Assembly: GCF_019449275.2 (NCBI RefSeq)
Contig: NZ_JAHZQZ020000014.1
Coordinates: 310,001 to 374,000, forward strand
Length of the DNA: 64,000 nucleotides
Source: Microbacterium sp. HD4P20
GTDB lineage: Bacteria > Actinomycetota > Actinomycetes > Actinomycetales > Microbacteriaceae
Direction of reading: 5' to 3'
Position 1 is the first letter of the stretch; each line of letters begins with the position of its first letter. Shown here piece by piece: positions 48,924-58,126 of the stretch. Below the pieces are notes generated by a model, which was not told where the DNA came from, did not search any database, and saw only the letters and a list, made by a program, of their open reading frames with translations. Both the position numbers and the translations under genes were made by a program.

Positions 48924-51068
48924 CTACGACTCGATGCCCTTGATCACGGGGTGATGGAACGTGTCGCCGAAAACGCGGTCCGAGGCGCCCTCACGATCGA
49001 GGTAGGGCGACGCGCCGCCGTCGATGAACGGCCATCCGGCCCCCAGGATGAGGCAGAGGTCGATGTCCTCCACCTCGGGGACGACGCCCTCGTCGAGCAT
49101 GATCCGGATCTCGTGCGCGAGGCCGTCCTGCACGCGCTGGAGGATCTCCGCGGGGGATGCCGGGGACGAGCCCACCGCGGGCTTCAGGATCTTCTCGGCG
49201 GCCTTGGTCCAGCCGGTGACCCTGCCACCCTTGTCTTTCTCGACGACCTCGGGCAGCTCAGCGAGAGCATGGAAGTTCTCATTGGCGTAGAAGCGATCGG
49301 GGAATGCGCGGACCATGGTGTCCTGCACGTGAGCGGCGACCTTCCAGCCGACGAGGTCTATGAGCTGGAACGGGCCCATCGGCAGACCCAGAGGCGCGAA
49401 CGCCTTCTCGACGTCGACGATCGGCGTTCCTTCGTACACCGCGCGCGCTGCTTCTCCCATGACCTTCGCGAGCAGCCGGTTGACGACGAAACCCGGCGCA
49501 TCGGCGGTGAGGACGGCGTTCTTGCCCAGATTCTTCGCCACGACGAACGCAGTCGAGAGCGCAGCATCCGAGGTCTGCGGCGTCTTCACGACCTCGATCA
49601 GCGGCATGACGGCCACGGGATTGAAGAAGTGGAACCCGACCAGGCGCTCCGGGTGCGCGAGTTCGGCGCCGATCTCCTCCACGGACAGCGACGAGGTGTT
49701 GGTGGCGAGGATGGCGTCCTCGGCGACGATCTGCTCGATCTCGCCGAACACCTGCTGCTTGACACCGACCTCTTCGAAGACGGCCTCGATCACGAAGTCG
49801 CAATCGGCGAAGAGCGCCTTGTCGGTGGTGCCGGTCACCAGCGCGCGCAGCCGATTCGCCGCATCGCCGTCCAGGCGGCCCTTCGCCTCGAGCTTGCCGA
49901 TCTCGTCGTGGATGTAGGCCACGCCCTTGTCGACGCGCTCCTGATCGAGGTCGGTGATGAGCACAGGCACCTGCAGCTTGCGCACGAACAGGAGCGCGAA
50001 CTGACTGGCCATGAGCCCGGCGCCGATGATGCCGACCTTCGTGACCTTCTTGGCGAGCTCCTTGTCGGGAGCGCCGACAGGGCGCTTGGCGCGCTTCTGC
50101 ACGAGGTCGAAGGCGTACATGGACGCCGCGAACTGGTCGCCGGCGACGAGGTCGGCCAGCGCCTCGTCCTCTCGTGCGAAGCCCTCGGCCTTCGTGCCGC
50201 TCTTGGCCTTGTCGAGCAGTTCGAGCGCTGCGTACGGCGACCGGGGGACGGTGCCGATCTTCGACTCCAGCATGCCGCGCGCCATCCTGATGGCGATGGG
50301 CCACTTCGTCAGGCGCTCGATCTTGCCCGGCTCGTTCTTCCGATCCACCTTGACGGTGCCGTTGAGCACGCCGTCCGTCCAGCGAAGCGAGTCCTCGAGG
50401 TAGTTCGCCGCGGGGAACATCGCATCGACGATGCCGTAGTCCAGCGCCTGCTGCGGCTTGAGCATGCGGTTCTGCTTGAGCGGATTGGAGATCACGACCT
50501 CGAGGGCGTTCTCGATGCCGATGAGGTTCGGCAGCAGGTAGGCACCACCCCAGCCGGGAATGATGCCGAGGAACACCTCGGGCAGTGCGATCGCCGCGGC
50601 CGAGGCATCGACGGTCCGGTACGTGGAGTTCAGCGCGATCTCAAGACCGCCGCCCAGCGCGAGCCCATTGACGAAGGCGAAAGACGGCACCCCGAGATCG
50701 GACAGCTTGCCGAGCACGTGGTGGCCGAGCTGCGCGATCAGGCGGGCGTTGTCCTTCGAGCCGACCTTCGAGATGTCGGAGAGGTCGGCGCCGGCAGCCA
50801 GGATGTACTGCTTTCCGGTGATGCCGACCGCCTGAATCTCGCCCTTGCCGGCGCGCGTGCGCAGGCCGTCGAGGGTCTCGCCGAGCTCCGTGAGGGTCGC
50901 AGGCCCCAGCGTGTTGGGGCGCGTGTGGTCGCGTCCGTTGTCGAGGGTGATGAGGGCGAGCACCTTGCCGGACGCGAGGCGGATGTCGCGCACGCGGGAG
51001 CGGGTGATCACCTCGCCGTCGGTCAGGGCCTGGATGGGGGAGAAGTCGATCTGTTCGTAGTTCGTCAT
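48924..51068 (-). CDS. fadB: Multifunctional fatty-acid oxidation protein (enoyl-CoA hydratase/3-hydroxyacyl-CoA dehydrogenase)
   Basis: 714 residues. The N-terminal crotonase domain has the oxyanion segments AAGADLSDISKV and ALGGGLEIALN plus LPEVFLGIIPGWGG with its catalytic glutamate. It is followed by the NAD-binding dehydrogenase domain (VGIIGAGLMASQFALLFVRK) with VGFHFFNPVAVMPLIEVV, which contains the catalytic histidine, and the helical C-terminal domains. Together they hydrate enoyl-CoA and oxidise 3-hydroxyacyl-CoA. The ATG at 51068 is 11 bp after the thiolase stop, so the two genes form a beta-oxidation operon. Confidence 0.92.
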   Translation of the reverse strand: MTNYEQIDFSPIQALTDGEVITRSRVRDIRLASGKVLALITLDNGRDHTRPNTLGPATLTELGETLDGLRTRAGKGEIQAVGITGKQYILAAGADLSDISKVGSKDNARLIAQLGHHVLGKLSDLGVPSFAFVNGLALGGGLEIALNSTYRTVDASAAAIALPEVFLGIIPGWGGAYLLPNLIGIENALEVVISNPLKQNRMLKPQQALDYGIVDAMFPAANYLEDSLRWTDGVLNGTVKVDRKNEPGKIERLTKWPIAIRMARGMLESKIGTVPRSPYAALELLDKAKSGTKAEGFAREDEALADLVAGDQFAASMYAFDLVQKRAKRPVGAPDKELAKKVTKVGIIGAGLMASQFALLFVRKLQVPVLITDLDQERVDKGVAYIHDEIGKLEAKGRLDGDAANRLRALVTGTTDKALFADCDFVIEAVFEEVGVKQQVFGEIEQIVAEDAILATNTSSLSVEEIGAELAHPERLVGFHFFNPVAVMPLIEVVKTPQTSDAALSTAFVVAKNLGKNAVLTADAPGFVVNRLLAKVMGEAARAVYEGTPIVDVEKAFAPLGLPMGPFQLIDLVGWKVAAHVQDTMVRAFPDRFYANENFHALAELPEVVEKDKGGRVTGWTKAAEKILKPAVGSSPASPAEILQRVQDGLAHEIRIMLDEGVVPEVEDIDLCLILGAGWPFIDGGASPYLDREGASDRVFGDTFHHPVIKGIES

Positions 51069-51079
51069 TCCTGCGAGCC

Positions 51080-52285
51080 TTACTTCTTCCGCTTGCCGTC
51101 GTAGTGAGGGTTCTCCCAGATGACCGACCCGCCTTGGCCGAGTCCGACGCACATGGCTGTGAGGCCGTAGCGGACGTCGGGACGCTCGGCGAACTGGGCC
51201 GCGAGTTGGATCATCAGGCGCACGCCGGACGCGGCGAGTGGGTGGCCGACGGCGATCGCGCCACCCCACTGGTTGACGCGGGGGTCGTCGTCCGCGATGC
51301 CGAAGTGGTCGAGCAGCGAGATGACCTGAATGGCGAACGCCTCGTTCAGCTCGAACAGCCCGATGTCGTCGATCTTCAGACCGGCCTTGCGCAGTGCCTT
51401 CTCCGTCGCCGGGATCGGTCCGATTCCCATGATCTCGGGCTGCACGCCGGCGAAGGCGAATGAGACCAGCTTCATCTTCGGCGCGAGCCCGAGCTCCTTG
51501 ACGGCTCCGCCGCCCGCCAGCAGCGACATCGTCGCGCCGTCGGTGAGGGGCGAAGAGGTGCCGGCCGTGACTCGGCCGTGCGGACGGAAGGGCGTCTTGA
51601 GGCCCGCAAGGTCTTCCATCGTCGTCTGCGGACGACGTCCTTCGTCCTCGGTCGCGAGTCCCCATGACCCTTCGGCGTCCTTGATCGCCACCGGCACCAG
51701 GTCCGTCTGGATCTTGCCTGTGTCGTAGGCCGTCTGGAGCTTGTGCTGGCTCAGCATGCCGAAGCGGTCGGAGCGCTCCTTCGTCAGGTGCGGGAAACGA
51801 TCGAAGATGCGCTCGGCGGTCACACCCATGTTGAGTGCACCAGGGTCGACCATCTTCTCCGCGACGAATCTCGGGTTCGGGTCCGCGTTGCCGCCGATGG
51901 GGTGGTGTCCCATGTGCTCGACGCCACCGGCGAGAGCGACGTCGTACATGCCGACGCCGATCGATCCCGCCATGGTCGTCACACTCGTCATGGCACCCGC
52001 GCACATGCGGTCGATGGCGAAGCCCGGCACCGTCTGGGGGAGTCCCGCGAGGATCGCCACGCTGCGGCCGAGGGTCAGGCCCTGGTCGCCGGTCTGCGAC
52101 GTCGCGGCGATGGCGACGTCATCGATGCGGTCCTTGGGAACGCCCGGGTTGCGCTCCATGAGTCCGATCGTCGCCTTGACGGCGAGGTCGTCCGCTCGGG
52201 TGTTCCAGTACATGCCCTTCTCGCCGGCGCGCCCGAACGGGGTGCGCATTCCATCGACGAAGAAGACGTCCGAAATCTCGGCCAC
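51080..52285 (-). CDS. fadA: Acetyl-CoA acyltransferase (thiolase)
   Basis: 401 residues. The thiolase triad is visible: C in AIDRMCAGAMTSVTT near residue 92, H in IAVGHPLAASGVR and C in TAMCVGLGQGG near the end, with the NEAFA motif in between. It cleaves 3-ketoacyl-CoA in beta-oxidation together with the next gene. GTG at 52285, with GGAGG four bases upstream, gives the family N-terminus (VAEISDVFFVDGMRTPFG); the ATG five codons earlier has no ribosome site. Confidence 0.92.
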   Translation of the reverse strand: MAEISDVFFVDGMRTPFGRAGEKGMYWNTRADDLAVKATIGLMERNPGVPKDRIDDVAIAATSQTGDQGLTLGRSVAILAGLPQTVPGFAIDRMCAGAMTSVTTMAGSIGVGMYDVALAGGVEHMGHHPIGGNADPNPRFVAEKMVDPGALNMGVTAERIFDRFPHLTKERSDRFGMLSQHKLQTAYDTGKIQTDLVPVAIKDAEGSWGLATEDEGRRPQTTMEDLAGLKTPFRPHGRVTAGTSSPLTDGATMSLLAGGGAVKELGLAPKMKLVSFAFAGVQPEIMGIGPIPATEKALRKAGLKIDDIGLFELNEAFAIQVISLLDHFGIADDDPRVNQWGGAIAVGHPLAASGVRLMIQLAAQFAERPDVRYGLTAMCVGLGQGGSVIWENPHYDGKRKK

Positions 52286-52357
52286 TCTGCCTCCAAACAT
52301 AGGGATGACGCCAGCCTAGGAGGGGCAGGAGAACGGCCGGAATCGGGTAGCGGAAAC

Positions 52358-53557
52358 CTACGAAGCCGTTTCGGACGCTGTCAGCGACTCTTGCACGGAT
52401 CCCACAAAGGCATCGACGATCAGCTGTGCAGTCTGCTCAATCTGCCATGACCGGGCTCCCAATGCCAGGAGCGATTCCCCGACGGATGCCGCCGTCAGAG
52501 GCTGCGGGGGAGTCCAGGCCACCCGCCGCAGCACGTCGGGGGTGAGGAGATTCTCGGTCGGCATGCCGAGCTGCTGCGCCCGCAGCTCGACGACGGGGCG
52601 CGCCGCCTTGAGGCGCGTGTCGGCCTCGGGGTTGCGGTCGGCCCACGCACGCGGCGGGGGGAGCGTGTCGCCGCCGGTCGCCCTCTCCAGCGGGAGCTCG
52701 GACGACGCGCGTCCTGCTTCGATCGCCGCCCACCATCGGTCCAGCTGCGACCTGCTCGCGCGGCCCGTGAACTCCTTGACGGCCGCGAGCGCGCTCTTGG
52801 ATCTGGGGTCTGCCAGCACAGCGGCCACGAGGGCGCGATCCGGCACCAACCGGCCCGGGGCGACATCCTGCTCCCGGGCGAACTCCTCACGCGCCGTCCA
52901 CAGGGAGCGGGCGACGGCGAGGGCCTTGCGGCCCCGCACCGTGTGCAGACCGCTCAGCCGCCGCCAGGGCTCGTCGCGGGGCGGCTTGGGCTCCCGAGTG
53001 AGCACGGCTTCGAACTCCTGCGCGGCGAAGTCGGTCTTGCCCTGCTCGGCGAGTTCCTGCACGAGCTTGTCACGGACATCGACGAGGTGCTCGACATCGA
53101 GGGCCGCATACTCCAGCCACGCCTGCGGCAGCGGACGCGTCGACCAGTCGGATGCCGAGTGGGCTTTGGCGAGCGTGATGCCCAGGGCATCCTCGACCAC
53201 CGCCCCCAGGCCGACGCGCTCATGCCCGAGCAGGCGTGCCGCGAGCTCCGTGTCGAACAGCGTCGCGGGTCCCAGCCCGATCTCACGCAGCGACGGAAGG
53301 TCCTGGCTCGCCGCGTGAAGAATCCATTCCTCGCCGCCGATCGCCTCCTGCAGCGCCTGGAAGTCGCCGATGGGGGGCGGATCGAACAGGAAGAGTCCGG
53401 CGTCGCGCCGGAAGACCTGCACGAGATACGCGCGCTGCGAGTATCGGAAGCCCGAGGCGCGCTCGACGTCGACAGCAACCGGACCATGTCCGGCACCGAG
53501 CAGGCGAGCCGCTTCGACCGTACCTTCGACCGTATCGATGACGACGTATTCAGCCAC
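52358..53557 (-). CDS. rnd: Ribonuclease D-like 3'-5' exoribonuclease with HRDC domain
   Basis: 399 residues. The DEDD nuclease motifs are partly seen: VAVDVERASGFRYSQRAYLVQ (exo I), LHAASQDLPSLREIG (exo II) and YAALDVEHLVDVRDKL (exo III). Two HRDC-like helical regions follow (LARSLWTAREEFAREQDVAP). It trims the 3' ends of tRNA and other stable RNAs. GTG at 53557 overlaps the DUF3000 stop by 8 bp and gives the family start (AEYVVIDTVEG); the upstream open frame lies inside DUF3000 on the same strand and is not homologous. Confidence 0.87.
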   Translation of the reverse strand: MAEYVVIDTVEGTVEAARLLGAGHGPVAVDVERASGFRYSQRAYLVQVFRRDAGLFLFDPPPIGDFQALQEAIGGEEWILHAASQDLPSLREIGLGPATLFDTELAARLLGHERVGLGAVVEDALGITLAKAHSASDWSTRPLPQAWLEYAALDVEHLVDVRDKLVQELAEQGKTDFAAQEFEAVLTREPKPPRDEPWRRLSGLHTVRGRKALAVARSLWTAREEFAREQDVAPGRLVPDRALVAAVLADPRSKSALAAVKEFTGRASRSQLDRWWAAIEAGRASSELPLERATGGDTLPPPRAWADRNPEADTRLKAARPVVELRAQQLGMPTENLLTPDVLRRVAWTPPQPLTAASVGESLLALGARSWQIEQTAQLIVDAFVGSVQESLTASETAS

Positions 53558-54146
53558 GCGCCGACCTGCGTGAACCCAGCATGGCAATCCCTTCCGAGCC
53601 CGGCGGGAGACCCGCGAGCATGCACACCAACTCCGCCCATGCTTCCACGTGCGCGGCGATGGCGCCTTCCGGAGACCAGGAAGCCCGCAGTTCGATCTGC
53701 GCGCCGTCGCCTTCCGCGGCCAGCGTGCCGAACCCTTTGGACAGCGTCTTGGTAGCGGTGCCGGAGGCCGCGTGGAAGGTGGCGTCACGGGACTTCAGAG
53801 CGTCGGTCAGCCATGCCCATGCGACATCGGCCAGCAGGGGATCAGTGCCGATTTCGGGTTCGAGCGGCGCCTGCGCGAAGCACACGATCCGCCAGGCCCC
53901 GTTCCAAGAGGCGGGTTCTTCCGGGTCATGCAGCAGCACCAGCCGGCCCGTGCCGTACGGCGAGTCCACACCCTCGGCGTCCTCCTCGGCGCGCACGTCG
54001 CCCGCGATCGCGATGGCGTGCGGGGCGATGCCGGCCGGAGCCGGGATCTCGCGCACAGTCAGATCGGCGCGGAACTTCACTGCGCGCACGTCCTCCGCCG
54101 CTTGCGCGAACGAGGACGGTGTCCCGGGGGGACGCTGGTCAGCCAC
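53550..54146 (-). CDS. DUF3000 family protein
   Basis: 198 residues, soluble. Landmarks are FRADLTVREIPAPAGIAPHAIAIAGDV, GRLVLLHDPEEPASWNGAWRIVCFAQAPLEPEIG, DPLLADVAWAWLTDAL and VEAWAELVCMLAGLPPGSEGIAML. This matches actinobacterial DUF3000, which is regularly encoded just upstream of an RNase D gene as here, with overlap. A joint role in RNA processing is possible but unproven. Confidence 0.88.
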   Translation of the reverse strand: MADQRPPGTPSSFAQAAEDVRAVKFRADLTVREIPAPAGIAPHAIAIAGDVRAEEDAEGVDSPYGTGRLVLLHDPEEPASWNGAWRIVCFAQAPLEPEIGTDPLLADVAWAWLTDALKSRDATFHAASGTATKTLSKGFGTLAAEGDGAQIELRASWSPEGAIAAHVEAWAELVCMLAGLPPGSEGIAMLGSRRSARG

Positions 54147-54171
54147 GCCGACAGACTAGGCTGAGGCCTCG

Positions 54172-55392
54172 ATGGTCGTCTCCAGGCGCGCCGCGATGCG
54201 CGGCGCCTCACCCGCTCTCGTGGCCGGCGTCAGGGGCGCGCTCACCGTCTTGAGCGTGGCCTTGGCCGGCACGCTCGGGCTGCTCGCCGCCGGATCGGTG
54301 CGCATGGCCCGCAAGGTCGTGACCCCAGCCGGGCGCGTCCCCGACACGCGGATCCTGTCGCTCGACACGGTCGCCCAGACGATCACCCTCTCTCGCACAC
54401 CCGACACAGAGTTGCCGGGGCGCTACGGCCTGTTCACCACCGGTACCGCGGACTACGTCAAGCTCGGGTCGGTGCTCTCCGAGAGCGACGGGAGCGTCAC
54501 GCGCAAGCTGTTGACGCACGTCGGCTCGGACGCTCGGCTCGCCCCGGACGCTGCGTTCAGCGGCTGGTATTTCGACCGCCCTGAGCAGCTGCACCTGCCC
54601 TTCAGCCCCGAACTCATCGGCTCGTCGGTCGGCCCGTGCCCGGCTTGGCTGTTCCCGGCGGGCGACGGAGACGTCTGGGTGATCCAGGTGCACGGGCGCG
54701 GCACGAACAGAGCCGAGTGCCTTCGCGCCGTCCCGCTGTTCCATTCACTCGGCATCACGTCGCTCGTCGTGTCCTACCGCAACGACGGCGAGGCTCCGCG
54801 GAGCAGGACCGGCGCCTATACCCTCGGCGCGACGGAATGGCGCGACGTCGACGCCGCCGTGGGATTCGCGCGCCGGCGCGGGGCTCGCCGGATCGTCGTG
54901 ATGGGCTGGTCGATGGGTGGGGCGATCGCCCTGCAGCTGTCGCTGAACTCGGCGCATGCCGACGCCATCGCAGGGTTGATCCTGGAGTCTCCGGTCGTCG
55001 ATTGGCGCATCGTTCTGGAGTATCAGGCCCGCGCTCAGCGCGTCCCTCAGCTCGTCAGCGGACTGGCCATCGGAGCCCTGAAGTCGGAGTGGGCATCGCC
55101 TGTCACACGGACCGGCGGGGCGATCCCGTTCGATCGACTGGATATCGTCGCACGGGCGGCCGAGCTGCGGCATCCGCTCCTGATCCTTCACAGCGACGAC
55201 GACGGATTCGTGCCATCGGATGCCTCGCACGATCTTCTCGTCGCGCGTCCGGATCTCGTCGAGCTGCAGGTGTTCCACGTCGCCCGTCACACCAAGCTCT
55301 GGAACTACGACCAGGAGCGTTGGAGCGAGAGCATCCGGTCGTGGCTCGTCGCTCAGGGCGTCACGTCAGAGGTCGCGACCGCCGGCGAATGA
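54172..55392 (+). CDS. Alpha/beta hydrolase, membrane-anchored
   Basis: 406 residues. One N-terminal membrane segment (ALTVLSVALAGTLGLLAAG, near residues 19-37) may be an uncleaved anchor. The catalytic domain starts near residue 160 (VWVIQVHGRG) and has the nucleophile serine in VMGWSMGGAIAL, Asp in LHSDDDGFVP and His in VARHTKLWN. The family includes prolyl-oligopeptidase-like and lipase-like enzymes, so the substrate is unknown. TAGGCT at 54157-54162 lies 9 nt before the ATG, a short-leader promoter. Divergent from DUF3000 with a 25-bp gap. Confidence 0.8.
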   Translation: MVVSRRAAMRGASPALVAGVRGALTVLSVALAGTLGLLAAGSVRMARKVVTPAGRVPDTRILSLDTVAQTITLSRTPDTELPGRYGLFTTGTADYVKLGSVLSESDGSVTRKLLTHVGSDARLAPDAAFSGWYFDRPEQLHLPFSPELIGSSVGPCPAWLFPAGDGDVWVIQVHGRGTNRAECLRAVPLFHSLGITSLVVSYRNDGEAPRSRTGAYTLGATEWRDVDAAVGFARRRGARRIVVMGWSMGGAIALQLSLNSAHADAIAGLILESPVVDWRIVLEYQARAQRVPQLVSGLAIGALKSEWASPVTRTGGAIPFDRLDIVARAAELRHPLLILHSDDDGFVPSDASHDLLVARPDLVELQVFHVARHTKLWNYDQERWSESIRSWLVAQGVTSEVATAGE

Positions 55393-55415
55393 CGGGTGGG
55401 CGCTCGTGGCGCTCG

Positions 55416-55859
55416 TCACGCCCCGGTCGGTCGCTTGGCGGCCACCTGCCGCTTGGCGCGCAGGAGCATCCCGGTCATGCCCGAGATCCGCAGCGGCGAG
55501 ACGACGCGCGTCAAGCCGATGCTCTGCGGGAAGTCCGCCGGGATCGCGAGCACCTCGTCGGCGGTCAGTCCCGTGATCCCCTGCGCCAGGATGCTCGCGA
55601 ACCCGCGAGTCGTCGGCGCCTCGGCCGGCGCGGTGGCGTGCATCGCGACCCTGTCATCGGCGTCCACGTCGATGATGATGAAGACGGGGGATTGGCACTC
55701 CGCGACTCTCTCGTAGAGCTCGGGGTGGTTCTCGTATTCCGGGGGCACCGCAGGCAGCTCCTGCGAGAACTCCAGGAGCAGCTGGAGGCGATCGGGCTCG
55801 GGCAGATCGAGGAAGTCGTCGCGGATGCCGGCGAGGGTCTCAGGAAGGGCGTCGGTCAT
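55416..55859 (-). CDS. sufE: SufE-like cysteine-desulfuration acceptor
   Basis: 147 residues. The sulfur-accepting cysteine lies in [11 protein letters not shown] near residue 54, flanked by [24 protein letters not shown] and followed by [15 protein letters not shown]. SufE receives persulfide sulfur for Fe-S assembly. The ATG at 55859 overlaps the sulfurtransferase stop (ATGA), so the two are coupled: the sulfurtransferase may deliver sulfur to this protein. That partnership is inferred from gene order. Confidence 0.87.
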   Translation of the reverse strand: MTDALPETLAGIRDDFLDLPEPDRLQLLLEFSQELPAVPPEYENHPELYERVAECQSPVFIIIDVDADDRVAMHATAPAEAPTTRGFASILAQGITGLTADEVLAIPADFPQSIGLTRVVSPLRISGMTGMLLRAKRQVAAKRPTGA

Positions 55860-56770
55860 GGTCGCACGCCTGATCCGGCAGAGCCCGGCTCCGCACCCGT
55901 GGCGATGGGCACCCGTACGGCACTGCCCCACTCCGTCCACGAACCGTCGTAGTTGCGAACGTCCGCATAGCCCAGGAGGTGTCGCAGCACGAACCACGTG
56001 TGACTCGACCGCTCACCGATCCGGCAGTAGGCGACGACGGAGTCGCCCTCGCGCAGACCGGCCTCGTCGCGGTAGATCGCCTCGAGCTCGGCGCGCGGCT
56101 TGAAACCGCCGTCCGCGGCGACGGCCCGACCCCAGGGAACGCTCTTGGCCGTGGGGATGTGGCCGGCGCGCAGCGCACCCTCCTCGGGGTACGCCGGTGC
56201 GGACGTACGCGAGCCGTCGTACTCCTCCGGCGAGCGCACGTCGATGAGCGGACCCGTGCCGATGTGCGCAACGACGTCCTCCTTGTATGCGCGCAGCACC
56301 GAGTCGTCGCGTTCGACGACGGGGTAGTCCGTCGGCTCGGGCGATGACGCGTCGGTCGTGATCGGACGGCCCTCCGCGATCCATCTGTCGCGTCCGCCGT
56401 CGAGCAGCCTCACGTCCTCGTGCCCGAAGAGCGAGAACACCCACAGCGCGTACGCGGCCCACCAGTTGTTCTTGTCGCCGTAGATCACGACCGTGTCATC
56501 GCGCGCGATGCCCTTGCGACTCATCAGCCGGGCGAACCCCTCCCCGTCGACGTAGTCGCGCACGACGGGGTCGTTGAGCTCGGTGTGCCAGTCCACCTTC
56601 ACCGCGCCGGGGATGTGCCCGGTCTCGTAGAGGAGGACGTCCTCGTCGGACTCGACGACGACGAGTCCCGGCTGACCGAGCCTCTCCTGGAGCCACGGTG
56701 CGGTCACGAGGCGTCCCGGCTCGGCGTACTCGGCGAACTTCTCGGACGACGTGTCGATCTCGACAGGCAT
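55856..56770 (-). CDS. Thiosulfate/3-mercaptopyruvate sulfurtransferase
   Basis: 304 residues in two rhodanese domains. The N-terminal domain ([25 protein letters not shown]) lacks a cysteine loop. The C-terminal domain has [12 protein letters not shown] and the active loop [13 protein letters not shown], whose CRIGER sequence is of the thiosulfate-type rhodanese class. It transfers sulfane sulfur to an acceptor such as the SufE protein coupled to it. The ATG at 56770 is the family start. Confidence 0.9.
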   Translation of the reverse strand: MPVEIDTSSEKFAEYAEPGRLVTAPWLQERLGQPGLVVVESDEDVLLYETGHIPGAVKVDWHTELNDPVVRDYVDGEGFARLMSRKGIARDDTVVIYGDKNNWWAAYALWVFSLFGHEDVRLLDGGRDRWIAEGRPITTDASSPEPTDYPVVERDDSVLRAYKEDVVAHIGTGPLIDVRSPEEYDGSRTSAPAYPEEGALRAGHIPTAKSVPWGRAVAADGGFKPRAELEAIYRDEAGLREGDSVVAYCRIGERSSHTWFVLRHLLGYADVRNYDGSWTEWGSAVRVPIATGAEPGSAGSGVRP

Positions 56771-56911
56771 GCGCTGCTCCTCGGGGCGGGGACGAAAGTG
56801 CGACGACTAGGGTTGAACCGTCTTCTTCGACCATAGATTCCCCGGCGGGCCGGCGCATCACCGCGCCGTACCCGGGTCCGGGCTCCGGCCACCCCTCGAC
56901 TCAGGACACGC

Positions 56912-57940
56912 ATGACACCCTCCGCCACCCGAACCGGCGTCCTCCATCTCATCGAGCGCACGCCGCAGCTCACCGGGGCGGGGATGGTCGCAGCGCTCGT
57001 CCCCCCACCGCAGTTCGCCGACGCCACCTTCGACACCTATCGGGCAGACCCGGAGTATCCGTCGCAGCAGGAGGCCAAAGACCTCCTCGGGGTGTTCGCC
57101 GATGCCGCAGCTCCTGCCAAGGGCGGGTTCTTCCGGCGTGCGAAACGTCCCGAGACGAAGCCGGGCGTGTACCTCGACGGCGGGTTCGGCGTGGGCAAGA
57201 CGCACCTGCTGGCGGCGGTCTACCACGCGATGCCGGCCCGCCGGAAGTATTTCGGCTCGTTCATCGAGTACACCGCCCTGGTGGGGGCGCTCGGCTACCA
57301 GAACACCGTGGACCTCTTCCGGGGCGCTGATCTCCTGTGCATCGACGAGTTCGAGCTCGACGATCCCGGCGACACCATGGTGATGACCCGCCTGCTCGGC
57401 GAACTCGTCGCTTCCGGTACTCGCCTGGCCGCGACATCCAACACGCCCCCCAACGCCCTCGGCGAGGGTCGGTTCGCCGCCCAGGACTTCCTGCGCGAGA
57501 TCCACGCGATGGCATCGAGCTTCCAGACGATCCGGATCGACGGCACCGACTACCGTCATCGCGCCCTCGACGGACACGCGGCGGTGCTCACCGAGCCGGA
57601 GTACGAAACGGCCGTCGCGGATGCCGCAACCCGCGGTCTCGTCTCCGACGACCGGTTCTCGGATCTCGTCGCACACCTGGCCCGCGTGCACCCGTCGCGC
57701 TACATCACGCTCATCGAGGGCCTTTCGACCGTCGGCCTGCGCGATGTGGCACCGTTCGCCGACCAGTCGGCGGCACTGCGGTTCGTCGCCTTCATCGACC
57801 GCGTGTACGACGCAGAGCTGCCCATCCGCGCGACGGGCACGTCGCTGGACCTGGTGTTCCCCGACGAGATGCTCGCGGGCGGCTACCGCAAGAAGTACCT
57901 CCGGGCGATCTCGCGACTGGTCGCCTCTACTCTCGCCTGA
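56912..57940 (+). CDS. zapE: AFG1/ZapE family ATPase
   Basis: 342 residues. The P-loop is GVYLDGGFGVGKTHLLAAVYH near residue 90 and Walker B is DLLCIDEFELDDPGDTM; AATSNTPPNALGEGRF (sensor I) and DYRHRAL-type family segments follow. ZapE binds FtsZ at the septum in E. coli; the actinobacterial copy is assigned by homology only. The gene starts 141 bp from the divergent sulfurtransferase and is followed by the amtB regulatory region. Confidence 0.87.
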   Translation: MTPSATRTGVLHLIERTPQLTGAGMVAALVPPPQFADATFDTYRADPEYPSQQEAKDLLGVFADAAAPAKGGFFRRAKRPETKPGVYLDGGFGVGKTHLLAAVYHAMPARRKYFGSFIEYTALVGALGYQNTVDLFRGADLLCIDEFELDDPGDTMVMTRLLGELVASGTRLAATSNTPPNALGEGRFAAQDFLREIHAMASSFQTIRIDGTDYRHRALDGHAAVLTEPEYETAVADAATRGLVSDDRFSDLVAHLARVHPSRYITLIEGLSTVGLRDVAPFADQSAALRFVAFIDRVYDAELPIRATGTSLDLVFPDEMLAGGYRKKYLRAISRLVASTLA

Positions 57941-57990
57941 CCCGGCGCGCCGCCTCTTGCGAGCACTTCGGGGGACGCTCCCGCCTGCAC

Positions 57991-58037
57991 GAAACACGAT
58001 GTTTACGTGCGGCGGCCTCGTGTAACGAGCGGGAAAC
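57991..58037 (+). promoter_or_regulatory. GlnR-type box cluster upstream of amtB
   Basis: GTAAC-n6-GAAAC at 58022-58037 matches the GlnR pattern exactly, with a second half-site pair GAAAC-n6-TTTAC at 57991-58006. It ends 89 bp before the amtB ATG, nearly the same distance as the box in front of glnA (85 bp). Confidence 0.7.
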
Positions 58038-58126
58038 ACGGGGTGGACCGCTGCCGAAACGGCACCTCGCAACACTGAGGGAACCCGACGCTACACCTGC
58101 GTCCCTGCAGAGAGGTTCCCCTCGAG

